Part shown: positions 1-11,510 of the stretch, piece after piece | Layout of the letters: the number at the start of each line of letters is the position of its first letter | Numbering within the stretch: position 1 is the stretch's first letter | Origin: Coriaria nepalensis | Taxonomy: Eukaryota; Streptophyta; Magnoliopsida; Cucurbitales; Coriariaceae | Length of the DNA stretch: 64,000 bases | Reading direction: 5' to 3' | Assembly (NCBI GenBank): GCA_027186245.1 | Contig: CP114485.1 | Span: 9,328,001 to 9,392,000 of the forward strand | Notes under the pieces: generated by a model | Database searches by the model: none | What the model was told of the DNA's origin: nothing | Seen by the model: only the letters and a program-made list of their open reading frames with translations | Program-made: the position numbers and the translations under genes

Positions 1-238
1 ATATTCTTATCATTTTTCTATTTTCTACTTCTTGTAAGAGGAAACTTGGTTAATCTATACAAAAGGAATAACAGATTTTTCAAGAAGACTATTCATAGAA
101 GCATCTAAAGATGAAAGTAGGAATTAATTTGCTTGGACTTCCGACAGCTCTTTTCAAAACTTCAACAAAGAAAATGGTGGACGTGAAGAAGAGTCAATCT
201 GCTAGTTTAGATTGAATCCATGAACAAATTAGACTCAT

Positions 239-3200
239 TTAGCTTCTGAGAAAAGACCATGGTCCTGTTCCTGTTCCGATTCTGTAAGAGCATGAACAAA
301 GTTAACCGTCAAGACCACTATAAATTAATATACATGTTCTTTCAAAACTCGCTCAGCTACCACCGTACTTGAATTTACTTCCTCATAATTTAGAGCCTAA
401 AACTTGTTTCCTATATATACAAATTTCAAAATGGTAAACCACCAGGTTTCTTGATAAGAAGAGGGTGTTTTTCTTGTTTTATTTTTGTTTCCTATCTTAA
501 ATAAAGAAATAAGGATGGTTGTATCAAAATTTCTCACTTTTAATTCGATTGCTTCCTATCTGTTTATTGTTTCTACAAAAAAGGAATTAATAGTGGAAAA
601 AGAAGGGATGAAATCTTTGAAAACTAAAAGAAAAAAAAATCATTTTTTAAAATGCGCATGCCTTGTAATGGAAAAAAAGGTAAATCAACTTGGTCGCCGG
701 AAAAAATGACCGGATTGACTAAGAAAATCTTATTTTGAGTATATGGAGATTAAAGTTGGTCAAATCTTAAAAAGATCAAATTATATAGAGACGAAAGTGT
801 CAATTTTCCCTGTTTGATATCCAGACAAACTTATACGTTCCAAAATGTGTTATGTTCTCTCTTATTCTCAATAACAAATGTTAGCTAAAAATTAAATCGG
901 GTTTTTTGCGAAATTACCTCCAAAATCCAGCAAATGTTCGGAGACTCATATAGATTGTTAATGCAACCCAAATTCCAATAAATCCTAGACTTGAGGAGAG
1001 AATAAACAAACATATGATGCTAATAATGGCCACAAGAACCTAAGAGTGAGACATAATTAGTCTTTATATCTATCAAGAGAATAAATTCCACAAGGCTAAA
1101 AAACACTAGACTTACCATAGAGCAAGCTGAATATGAGAAATCAGATGCACCAAAGTTGACGCCGTCAAAAACAAAAGCTAAGGCATTGATAGGTTGAGTA
1201 GCCGCAACAAACTAGTCCCAAGAAAGATAATTTAGTTCTAATAAAAATGTCAAGATTGAACCTATAAAAAGAGTTAGTAATAATGTTAGGGTCTCAAGGA
1301 CGTAAGACGCTACCGGTATGCCTATCCCAATGAGGTGGAGCACATCAACATCTCTTGTAAATATCTTAACTCCGTACCTCAACCCAAATCCAAGCAACAA
1401 CGCAATTGCCACTCCCAAAACCAATCCCAACTGCATTATATATGTTGCTGTGATGTTTAGACATTTTGCTATATAGGTTGTATAATTTATGCAATAGTAT
1501 AAAGCACAATCTACCATACACCTATTGATCACAACTACATGTCAGCCACGCCCATAACATGTATGTTGTTGTGATCAATTGATCCCGATGACATGGTTTA
1601 TTTAAGTAATTTCTCACCTGTAATACTCGTGATGCAACAACGGTCGCCCTATCATAGTCCTTTTTTGCAAATGCACTTGCAAGTATCGCCTGAAAAGAGA
1701 GCGAAGAAGCAAGTGAACTTTAAAGGCCTTGATGTGACGTCACAGTATGGCATTTGAAAATGTTGTTTGGCTTAACTGGAGCTTCAAACTTTCATTCAAG
1801 AAGTGGTTTTTCAAAAAGAGATGTTATCTTTCAAACCTGTGCAGCAACGGCGAGCCCATCAGCAAGAAGAGATGTTGCCAACCAAATTTGCAAGCAGATT
1901 TGGAAGGCAGCCATAGGGACTGATCCCTGACGTGCAGCAAAAGATGCCGATAATGTCACACAGAATGTAACTGCTATGACTCTCACTAATAATAGAAGAC
2001 CTAGAAATTCAAGAACGAAAATAAAATAAGAGGAAGAAAATTAAAAACCGACATTAATTTACTTCTCCATATTGTGTCATTTCTCTCTCTATCTAATCAA
2101 ATAGTCATCGAATTTCTAGTTGTCACTAATATAGGGATAGGCCAAACCAGTCAAAGAGACATGAAGCTTTAAGTACCATTGACATGAATGTTAATAAATA
2201 CTTGAGCTTATCATATCCATACCGTTTTTTAGATACCGGCCGAAATGTAAATGTTTGAAATCTATAGGGAAGAGTTGGACTTGATCAATTAATCTCCAGA
2301 AAAGTATAACTGCAATTAGATACCTATGAAAACCGAGCATATGTCCGTAAGAGGATGCTTTACAGAATCGAAGCAAAACAAGAATAGAAGTTGTATCATA
2401 AAAAAAGGAGATTGAATTGTTATCGGAAAAGGGTATAAGGATGAACCTACTGTGATATAACATGTGCAGTGGCTGCACCGCCAACACCCATATGGAAGAG
2501 GAATATAAAAATTGGGTCTAGAATTATGTTTGTCGCATCTCCGGCTACTGCATAATATAAAAATGGCATCAAGAATAATATCAAAAAGCCATATTGATAA
2601 AAGAAAAAGAGAGATGAAAAAAAATTCCCGTAATGAAGAACATATGAAGAATACCAGTGGCATATAGAGGTGTTTTTGTGTCCTTGAGTCCACGAAAGAC
2701 CCCTTGCATAGCCAAGGAGAAAAGAACGGCCGGAGCTCCGAGTGATCTCAAGATCAAGTATTGCTTTGCCGGTTTAAGCATAGGTGAATCCTACATAAAC
2801 AATGGCAATATGAATAATAAAGAAAATATCTTTCGATGGATATGATAACAATAATAATAAATATTTTATGTTTTATTCTTTTGTTTCAATAACAAAATAT
2901 ACATACAGAACTGATTCCCATGAAGTTTAATAAAGGTATTGCAGCACATATGAGGAGAATGGCTTGGATGATGCCAAGTATTCCACCAATAACTAATGCC
3001 GATAAAGCTGATGGGATTCGCCTCCTTCTATCATCAAATTTGACGATGTCGAAGGTCAATACTGAAGTGTATGAATTCTCACCTCTGTCTAACGAAGAGA
3101 TTCATAATTTGTTGGTTCATAAGTTATATGGACAAAAAGGACATAAATGAAAAATTAGGAAAGAATAGAAAGAAAAAAAAAAGTTCTTTAGAGCAAAGGA

Positions 3201-4164
3201 AGAATACCATTGGGTGGTATCAACTCTTTATTCTCATTGTTTTCAGCTGAGTCCGACTCTAAGCAGTCGTGACTCTCTGTTGCTTCATGAGGACTTGCAT
3301 TTCCTATAGTGTCTTCCTCGGCTACAAAAGAGGTGGTGACACTAACAAGAGGAAATATAGCGATCCTCGAGACTTGATTAAACAAAGCTATGGATACTCC
3401 TACACCAGCAAGCTCCACCGGACCTATCATTAAATTATGACAACTTTTATTCTATGAAGTTCGGTATGTAAAGGATAAAAAGTCCTTTTCTTTCGAGGCC
3501 TCCTTGTGTGTGTTTTGTTATTCCCATCTGGAAGGTCTAGCCTTGCAGAGTATTATATAAGATGACATGTAAAATCAATGTTCTTTCTTAGTAGCACCTT
3601 AGACATGCTAAAGAGTAGAAAGATCAAAGTAACTTTTTCGGTTGATGAATGTATTGGAGGAAAATTCATGAGACATAGCGGAACATGAAGTTTTGTTCTG
3701 AATTGCAATGTCATAGTGTAAGAACAAAATAAAAAAGGAAAAGGGGGAAGAATACCGATTTGGCCAATGAAAGCGGTGTCAACGAGAGAAGCAAGGGGGT
3801 CGGCCGTTAATGCTAATGAGGCCGGTAGTGCAATCCGAGCTATTTCTAAACCAAGCTCGTCCAATCTAAAAACAAACCTGCGCATAGAAATTAAACAGTT
3901 ACGAGAAATTACCTTCCCCATAATATTTTTGGAACAAATTGCAAAAAAAAAAAAAAAGAAAAAGAGAGAGATACATCATGAGCAAACCGCACTAAACTCC
4001 CGTATGAGCATGGTTTGTATTAAGATTAACAACAACAAACAAAGAAAGAAATATGGTCTGTAGATGTGGAAATTGTCATTTTGATACCTGAAATCCTTGA
4101 AGAAAGTGCGAATGGGACTACTCCTCTTCTCCCCAGATGAATACATATAACCATCTTCAGACAT
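239..4164 (-). CDS. DTX42: MATE-family citrate exporter, DTX42-like, 13 coding exons
   Basis: Predicted membrane transporter of the MATE family, FRD3/DTX42 branch, whose members export citrate (aluminium tolerance, iron movement). Coding exons in transcript order: 4164-4088, 3877-3756, 3423-3208, 3088-2907, 2790-2655, 2544-2451, 2323-2223, 2000-1837, 1689-1618, 1430-1314, 1211-1116, 1039-918, 281-239. All introns fit GT-AG, phases match, and the total of 1542 nt gives 513 residues, near the roughly 515 of Arabidopsis DTX42. Recognisable segments are MSEDGY at the start, DELGLEIARIALPASLALTADP, the FVAEED loop, SLGAPAVLFSLAMQGVFRG, FDGVNFGASDF and the C-terminal GTGTGPWSFLRS. Exon 3 encodes the acidic cytosolic loop typical of this branch. 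The last intron is long (282-917). Exon 4 has two usable acceptors 6 nt apart. No stop or frameshift was seen, so the gene looks intact. Family assignment is very secure; orthology to DTX42 rather than FRD3 rests on remembered similarity and on the neighbouring SMR gene. Confidence 0.93.
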
Positions 4165-4214
4165 TATTGAGAAGGCAATTCACCCCAATTGCCTGTTGAA
4201 TCAAGATGATTATT

Positions 4215-4767
4215 CTGTAAGAAAGGGAAGCAGGAAAATGGTGCTTCCCTGATTGAAGATGAAACAATTTGAATAACTTGAATCATCAGAACATTTCTTA
4301 TTTTTATTGTTTGCTTCAAAACCCAAACCAATCAATTTGAAAAAGAATCAATATAAATTATTCTATAAACCCCCAAAAAATTACTGTTATCGTAAAGAAG
4401 AGAACCCACTATTGTCGTACAAAATCGACGGCTAATTACAGAGGACATGAAACCCATTTTCTAGTAACCACATAATCCAGTTTACTAAATATAACACCTT
4501 ATTTCATCTTTAGTTATAACCTACTCTGAACCATCAATAAATAAATAAACAAATAATAGAGAAATATAATAAAAATAAAATCATATTTTTTTCTTTGTTT
4601 CAAGGAAAATATATATTTTCAGCTGCAAAGTTAAAGACCCAGAAAGCAAAAGAAAAAATAAATAAATAAAAAATAAAAAATTTACAGAATAAAGCAAGAA
4701 GCCGATTCTCATTTAAGAGAGTTATTCTGGTTCTACAAGAAAAATCTAAGAAAAGAAAAGGACAGAC
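4215..4767 (-). other. Probable 5'-UTR intron of the MATE gene
   Basis: On the minus strand a good donor (cattcag then gtctgtcc, junction at 4768/4767) lies upstream of a pyrimidine-rich acceptor (cttacag, exon resuming at 4214), 50 bases before the start codon. A leader intron is common in this family. It is inferred from motifs only. The upstream non-coding exon would lie at about 4768-4870. Confidence 0.45.
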
Positions 4768-4869
4768 CTGAATGCGTTGTATGTGCATTTAAGAGAAAAG
4801 GAATGCAGAGTGAATGGCAGAGAAAAACACAGAGAGACGTATTGTGAGGGGGAATAATTGTGAGAGAAA

Positions 4870-7170
4870 GATGGTTTGAGTCCATTTCGTCTTTAGTAGC
4901 ATCGAAAGTGTTGAGTGAAAGATGGAAACGTCAATTTTTGTTTATCGTATAACAAAAAGAGAATAAAAAGGTGACCACCAACTATGTCTTTAAGTCATCG
5001 TGTTCATGCAATTGGAGTTGAAGAAACATCGAGATTTCGTATTTCCTACCAATTGAGATTTTTCATTACCAAAATAAATTATGTTCTGATTTGGATGAAC
5101 TCGTGAATATCTTAAATTTTTATCCCTAAAAATAATATTTTATGATCGTAAAATTACTTTAAATTAATATTTTTAATTTTAAAATTTTATTTTTACCTTT
5201 AATTCACTTTATTTTTTAAATTTAATTTTTCATTTCTATATATTTTTATTATCTTCTTTATCAACTCTTTTGCCCATCACAACTATTGCCAAAAATATTA
5301 TAAATTTTAAATTTGACTAATTAAAAATTTTGTATTAGTTTTTAAATCAATTTTTATTCTTACATTTTAAAATTTCATCCTCCTCTCTCTAAATAAAAAA
5401 TTATTTTTTCATTTTTTATTACTCCTTATTCATAGAAAAATCTCTCTTGATGCATGGCATAGTTTAAAAATTAGTTTGTAATATCTTATAATCAACTTAA
5501 TATTAATTTTTTTAGAATCCAATTATTTCTTTGTTTTTTAAATTTTATAAAAGAATAATGAATTATTTTATTATAAATTAACTAGATACTTTTTCTTTAA
5601 GCGATATGAAATAATTCTAACAGTATCTCTTAATTATGGGTTAGTTATTTCGATAGTTCAACAGGTGACATAATACATAAAGATATTTTGTAAAACTGAG
5701 TGTAGACACATCTACTAAGTGTGGCATTATCTTTAATACTATATTAAATTTTTTAGAGTCCAATTATTTTTTCTCTTAAAAAGTTTTATAGAAAAATAAG
5801 GAACTTTTTTAAATCTTATTTTAATGCTAACCAGATATTTTATTTTAAGTGATATATATTCTAACGCTTAAAATAAATTTAAATTTTAAATATATCAAAT
5901 GTAAAATCGTATAATAATTTCATATGGTAATCAGTATAAATAGAGTTGGTTTAAGGAAAATTTTTTGTTTTCAAGGAAATTATGAAACGTCGATATGAGA
6001 TTTAAAATTATATTTAAACTTATAATATAAAAATAGAATGCTGTCACTTAGGACTCACTAAATGACATCTAGATTCTTCTTCAATCAAATTTCGGTTACA
6101 TTACTTATATATATCCCAAAGTACACTTATTAATTAGTCTGATTTTAGACATGTTAGTCATGACAACTGTAGATAACTGGACTTTAGACCCACTAACTAT
6201 AGTTGTAGACTACCAAATTGGATGTGAGCAGATCTGTTAATTCAGGTTACCGAATTGTCATGAGTTTCTCAATAACTGTTTTGTTTCTGGTTTGAAGCCT
6301 GAGATTATTAGTTCATGAGGTACGTAGCTTAGCTAGACCTCATTATTTGTATGAAGCATTTGAAAGCTAACACGATAGCTGGATATGTTTTGTAGCACGG
6401 TATCCTCCTCTAAGTGATCCTATTTTTGTTAGAGAATTAAAGCTTTTCCTCGTGAATGCATTTAAGTTGTCACTTAGTCACTAGTTTACTTGGCTTGAAA
6501 AAGGTCATACTTCTCGATTAAGAGTTGCTATGAGTGGCCTGAGGTGATTTAGATTGAAATTGAAATTGAAATTGAAATTGAAACTGAAGAAGTTTTGTTT
6601 TTTCTTTCCTCAAAAAGAAAGAAGATTTTATTGATAAGAGAAATAATATATAATTAGGTAAAAGATTATTATAATTAAATACTCTTTAAATATTAAATAA
6701 ATAAAAAAAAGGGGTGGAAAATAAAAATACATTCATTATTATTACATTTCTTAAATATTGAAATTTACTCAAAAAAATAAAAATAAAATACTCTAGACTT
6801 ATAAAATGAACCCCTAAAAATATCACCTAATCTATATTCTCTCTTGTGAGCAAAATTCAAAATAACCGATATAAATATCTAACCTAATAAATTATAAGGA
6901 AAGCATTTTATCAAAAAAACATAAGTTTATGCTCCTTCGTCTTCTTCGTGACGTTTTAAGACTTATCAAAGACTTGAGACGAATACATTCAAAGATTGGA
7001 ATAATTTGAATAAAGAAAAAATATATATAAGTATTGAAGATTTTGAACTCATTAGAAATGCTGAAAATAAATTTCTTAAAAAAATAATAAATAAATCGCT
7101 ATAAAGATTAAAAAATACGAAAGGATGAAAAAAAAATACATTGATACAAAAGGATGAAAAACTTTTAGCC
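4870..7170. other. AT-rich intergenic region, no gene seen
   Basis: Very AT-rich sequence with stops in all frames and homopolymer runs. It includes the presumed promoter of the MATE gene at its left edge. The only structured part is a short run of about five AAATTG-type hexamers at 6553-6588. No recognisable transposon domain or RNA gene was found. Confidence 0.6.
6553..6588. repeat. Hexanucleotide microsatellite (gaaatt)n
   Basis: About five consecutive GAAATT units, the last one altered to GAAACT. Simple sequence repeat in the intergenic region. Confidence 0.85.
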
Positions 7171-7199
7171 TACCGCACATGCTATACCGTAGGCTACTT

Positions 7200-7384
7200 A
7201 GAGTAGCATGCAGTATAGGTTGGGCTGGGCCCTGCTGGGCAGGGTTGGGCTTGTATGCCTGGCTTGGCTGGGCAGGGTTGGAAATTTGTCTAAGTCGAGG
7301 CCTATTTCTTGGTCAGGCTTTGGGTTGGGTTTTTCTCCCGGGCTATGGACTGAGCCAAAAAATCCGGCTTATTTTGACACCTCT
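7200..7384. mobile_element. Truncated hAT-like non-autonomous element, right end
   Basis: A GGGCTGGGC-rich block ends at 7384 with ttttgacacctcta. Its reverse complement, TAGAGGTGTCAAAA, resembles the termini of plant hAT-type elements and the complete copy at 30187-31017. The matching left terminus is not visible, so this copy looks truncated. It abuts the minus-strand gag remnant. Confidence 0.45.
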
Positions 7385-7503
7385 ATCTCAACCGCTGTCC
7401 ACATATTCACCTAGGTAGCCATTCATGATGAGCCTCTTAATTTCCCTCTTTAGCCAATGACACTCATCAATACGATGGTCATGGTCACGGTGAAATTTGC
7501 AGA
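7385..7503 (-). pseudogene. Gag zinc-knuckle-like remnant of a gypsy (Tat-type) retroelement
   Basis: Minus-strand translation gives a CKFHRDHDHRIDECHWLKREI-type motif followed by LIMNGYLGEYV. This is the C-terminal Gag pattern of Tat-type Ty3/gypsy elements (CxFHxDHGHxTxxCxxLKxxIExLI). It is broken by stops and by the hAT-like end. It agrees in strand with the LTR at 8334-9062. Confidence 0.6.
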
Positions 7504-7779
7504 GTATAGACTCTTGTCATGGGGCACTCTTCAAAGGATTAGCTACTCTAAAGAGGTTCGAATTTATAACACTTTTGTCAAAGTCGAAGGTTGAGGCCTC
7601 ACCAATACAACAACCGGAGAATCCTAGTAAGACTAAGGGTAAGCAGCCAACAGAAGATAGAGGACATTCCAACGTCAATCCCATAGTTTTGATGAGCTTA
7701 AAACTGAGCCAAGGGCAGAAAAGGCCAAGATCATAGGATAGAAGTCTGAGTGAGACAAAAAGTTTCTCAAATTGGAGCA

Positions 7780-8150
7780 CTTATCAAGAAGAAAGTTGAC
7801 CCCATTTTCAAGAAGCTAGAAACTCAATTCACTCAACAAATCTTAGGGCCAGCCTTGCCACATAAGTTTAGGCTACCCCTTATGGAGCGATACGATGAGA
7901 CTTAGGATCCACGTGACCATATTGAAACCTATGAGACCACGAATCCCAAGAGTTATAAATCCTCCCTCATCTCGACTTTAACACAAGCGAGGGCCTTTAT
8001 CAACCTCTCATCGACTGTATGATCCATTGTTTGAAAATTGGGACCAACTCAGTTCTCTCATTGCTAGGGGGCAAATTAGTCTTACTATTTGCACCACTTC
8101 TTCCAAGCTTGGACAATGCCCTAGTTTGGAGCCTCCTTTTCAAGGGTGGT
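7780..8150 (+). pseudogene. Degenerate gypsy Gag core fragment
   Basis: The plus strand around 7840-7950 encodes a stretch like LPHKFRLPLMERYDET-x-DPRDHIETYET. This matches the Gag core of Tat-type elements (KF-x-P-x(3)-YDGTxDPxDHLExY). It contains in-frame stops. Its strand is opposite to the adjacent zinc-knuckle and LTR remnants, which points to an inversion or to two different element copies. Confidence 0.55.
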
Positions 8151-8309
8151 GGAGGGTTTGCACCCCCCCCCCCCCTTCTCTATCTTTGTCCACAAGTATG
8201 AACATTCTCTGCATTCTATTCTCCTTTCTCTATCACTCAAATTGACTATATGCCTCTGTAATTCAAATGACCTAACCTATTGAAGCTTCAACAATGGAGA
8301 TAAAAAAAA

Positions 8310-8333
8310 TTTCCCATGATCGGCGCTAAAATG
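8310..8333 (-). other. Primer-binding-site-like motif beside the LTR
   Basis: Read on the minus strand, the LTR end (acatcaaca) is followed at once by ttttagcgccgatcatggga. This resembles the TTGGCGCCGxCxGTGGGGA stretch that follows the 5' LTR of Tat-type gypsy elements. It sets the polarity of this remnant as minus. Confidence 0.5.
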
Positions 8334-9062
8334 TTGATGTGGATTTCTGTTAGATAAAGGATTCCATAGCCACCAATGTGCTCCAAGGTTGAATGGCTAC
8401 ACAAAGAAAAAAATAAATGACAAAACCAGGACTGGCATATATGCCTCTAATGATCAAGTCAATAAGTGTTTTTTAAAGAGAGTTTGTGGGAGGCCATTAT
8501 TAGGGTAGAAAATTGTACCTTCTCACAATAAAACATTATTCCTTTAATACTTTTGGTATGGGGATAAAATTCTAGTGGTCCATTATATGACTTTAGGTCA
8601 TATTAGTGCATCCTCCCATCAGATAGGACTTATCACTTGCTTTGAGACCTACTCATTATTAACGAGATCAACCTCATCTCTATGAGTTATGTCATGGGAT
8701 CATCCTCATCCCCTCATGTACCTTTGGTATGGGGATGAAATTCTAGTGGTCCCTTATATGACTTTAGGCCATGTTGGTGCATCCTCCCATCATATAGGAC
8801 TTATCACTTGCTTTGAGACATACTCATTATTAGCGAGATCAACCTCATCTCTATGAGTTATGTCATGGGATCATCCTCACCCCCTCATGTACATCTGAGA
8901 GATACCTGGTTTAAGCCTAGGCTAAGAACATTGACCATCAGCCTCGCCCTCACATGCCCTGAGATCAGCTTCACTACCAGAGGGTTAGCCTCCACATCTC
9001 GTCTAAGCTCTGGATGGGCTCTATCAGCTGGTACTGAGGCTACCGTTTAGCTGACCCCAACA
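8334..9062 (-). mobile_element. LTR of a Tat-type gypsy element, about 729 bp
   Basis: On the minus strand it starts TGTTGGGGTC and ends ATCAACA, so it is bounded by TGTTG/CAACA, with a primer-binding-site-like motif just inside. It shares its end style (…catcaaca) and general composition with the LTRs at 38054-38670 and 32169-32872. It contains a 171-bp tandem duplication (8552-8893). No second LTR was found, so it is a lone or truncated copy. Confidence 0.55.
8552..8893. repeat. Tandem duplication, 171-bp unit, two copies
   Basis: Segments 8552-8722 and 8723-8893 match with only a few substitutions. Both run from tttggtatgggg to cccctcatgtac and carry gacttatcacttgctttgaga and the ctctatgagttatgtcatgg block. 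The duplication lies inside the minus-strand LTR. Confidence 0.93.
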
Positions 9063-9156
9063 AGCATCTAGGTAACTTAGTTAAATTGAATCTTTAAATG
9101 TGTTGGATCAATATATGGAACATATTACATATCTCCCATCATGAGACCTTTTAATA

Positions 9157-9945
9157 GTTAAATTATTATTTCGATCTCTCTATTTATGTGCTTTTCCTAT
9201 GTTCATCCATTGACTTTTGTTTCATCAATCAAATCCTTTAACTTTCATTTTTATTCTATATTAGTCCTTTAGGAAGAAAATTTAAAATAGAAACATTAAA
9301 ATATTATAAACTTGTACTTAACTTTCATAAGATAAAATTTTACAAGATCTTCTTATATTTGTTTTTATTTTCGTCATATTACCACCCCCAAAACATTGGT
9401 GCCACTGCCACCACTCCATCTCCGTTGTTGCCACGTTCTCAACTTTGCCTCCCACCTCTATTTCCCACTACCTCTACTTCATTTTCGCCGCCCTACCTTG
9501 GCCCCCACAAGTGTCAATGGTGGCGGCAAGTTAGAGTACTGGCGAAAATGGAAACGATGGATGTGGAGTGGTGTCGATGACGCCAATGATGGAGGTAGTG
9601 CAGCAGGTGGCGGCAAATATGACAAATGAGGTAGTGTGGCACATTAGCGGAGGTGGGGCGGTGGCAGCAATGAAGGTTGAGGACCAGGCGGCCTTCGAGG
9701 TGGGGGCGGCACTAGCAACGACGGTGGTAGGACAAAAATGAAAGCTAATGGAAACAAGAAGGGGTATATTTTTGTTTAATAAAAGTTAAGTGAAGATGTT
9801 TAAAATATATAAAAATTTTCTTTATTTTTTCTACATTGAGGATTAAAATACAATAAAAATAAAAATTAAAGGACTTAATTGAGAAAGTGAAGGAACAAAA
9901 ATAAGAAAAATACATAAGTAGAGAAACTAAAACGATAATTTAACC
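9157..9945. mobile_element. Non-autonomous element with long inverted ends and GC-rich core
   Basis: The left flank (9157-9270) and the reverse complement of the right flank (9841-9945) align over about 110 bp, both starting gttaaattat and carrying CTCTA(T/C)TTATGT and AAxTCCTTTAA blocks. The interior at about 9390-9760 is rich in GGTGG/GGCGGC triplets, unlike the AT-rich ends. Long inverted repeats around a GC-rich core fit a Mutator-type or foldback non-autonomous element. A target duplication could not be settled. Confidence 0.6.
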
Positions 9946-10780
9946 TTAAATAAAGGTAATAAAAAATAAGTACAAGATACCAAATTTTGGGATAAAGAAA
10001 TATAAATATTATATGAGATTTATAGTGGTTCGACCAATTTGTATCTACGTTCACTCCTGTAACTCTGCTAGCGGATCCAGGTTAGGAGTAATCGGGTAAC
10101 TATCCCCACAAAGTTTTGTAAATTTAAGTTTTTACCTTTATTGAATTAAAATTTTATAAAATTTTACATAATATCGGCCCCATAAAATTTTATAGATATA
10201 TAATTCCAAATTATTGATTATTTAATTATTTTTAGATAAGAATATTAATTTATTCGTTAACATTTTTAAAAATAATTGGATCTAAATGACAAATTTTCTT
10301 AAAGAAAGAGGTCTAATTCTAAATATATAAATGTCATAGTGTTATACAGTATATTTAATTTTTGAATTATATTTTCTTATCACCAAACTCATAATTAACA
10401 CACACAGATATATATATATATATATATGTGTGTGATATTTGTAATTTATATTTATATGTTTATTATGAAAAACTTTAATAATATACATTTACTATTGATT
10501 CCTCCATACCCCAAACCATTTCCATATTCCCTTACAGTAGGGACATTAGCCCTATTATAATGAAATCCTGGATCCATCACTATCTAGCTCTAGTAGAGAT
10601 TTTCTATTATTACGATTTTTCTGAAGAGCGGGAATGGAGCATCTAGAAGACAAACTTCCGGATGCTTGCAATTTTACAAGAGTTTTCCCAAAGTCTCATA
10701 AATTCAATTGCTTGAATTCCTCAAGGTTAAAGTTCTAAACATCCTCGAGTAAAATTTGATGAGTAAGCTTACAAGTAAAA
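9946..10780. other. AT-rich region with a (TA)n tract, no gene seen
   Basis: No coding sequence was seen. It holds a (TA)n(TG)n microsatellite at about 10407-10434. The 10018-10130 stretch (ttatagtggttcgacc…) and the block at 10560-10800 have the look of dispersed-repeat sequence, but I could not assign them to a family. Confidence 0.4.
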
Positions 10781-11510
10781 TCTCTCTAGGATTGGATATG
10801 AAAGTGATAACTCAAGTGAAAGAATAACACGCAACCGTTGGGACATGCTGGTATCTAGACATACTTAAGTCCTTAAGATGACATGAATTTCTTAGCTATC
10901 CTTCAGCAACAAACCGTTAGTAGGAAGCACCCTGTTGATAATTCCTAGTAACTTTGTGAAGTGCTCGATACTCATTTTCGACTCACACTTAAGGTAGTAC
11001 AACTCCACAGCCGTTGAAAACTTGCTAAATTAGGAATTTCAATCATATAAAGGTTTTTCTTCACCCTCTAATAACTTATAAAATAATCTTACAGATGCAT
11101 TTTCATTGGGATAAGATGATGAATGATCATAGTGGTCATGTACAAGCTCATCCAACATATTACCTAATTCATTTTCGAATTTCCACAAAGTGTTTTCTTC
11201 CATTGGAACCTCATTGGAGAAAGCACCAACACCTTCACTTCCACCGCATTGGGTACTAACACCTTAACATTCTTCTCCATGAATATGCCATGTCATGTAA
11301 CTCCTTACCATTCTGTGTTGCAGCAAATGCCCATATATGTCATCGGACTCTTTAATACACTAACACTAACATGCAATCTTTCCTCCATCATTCACATCTC
11401 TACTGGCAAACTCTATAAAATCCCACAACCCCTGCAAGTACTTTGGACTTTGTAGCGGCATATTGAGCCACCTTCTATTCATATTGTACAATTGGATAAA
11501 ACTTGTGGTA
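10780..11510 (-). pseudogene. CACTA (En/Spm) TNP2-type transposase remnant
   Basis: The minus strand encodes, in order and with broken frames: an N-terminal part like MNRRWLNMPLQSPKYLQGL with GLWDFIEFA; a DDIYGHLLQ-x-RMVRSYMTWHIHGE stretch; an LGNMLDELVHD acidic segment; then YKLLEGEEKPLYD, ELYYLKCES and FTKLLGIINRVLP. This order matches the N-terminal half of plant CACTA TNP2 proteins (transposase-associated region, then the LYPGC/LxxLK region). Several stops and frameshifts interrupt it, and the catalytic part is not present. Family recognition is from memory. Confidence 0.7.

Noticed and set aside
7179..7418. Overlapping plus-strand frames in the GGGCTGGGC-rich block
   Set aside because: The repetitive Gly/Trp/Leu peptides come from the low-complexity hAT-like sequence, not from a gene.
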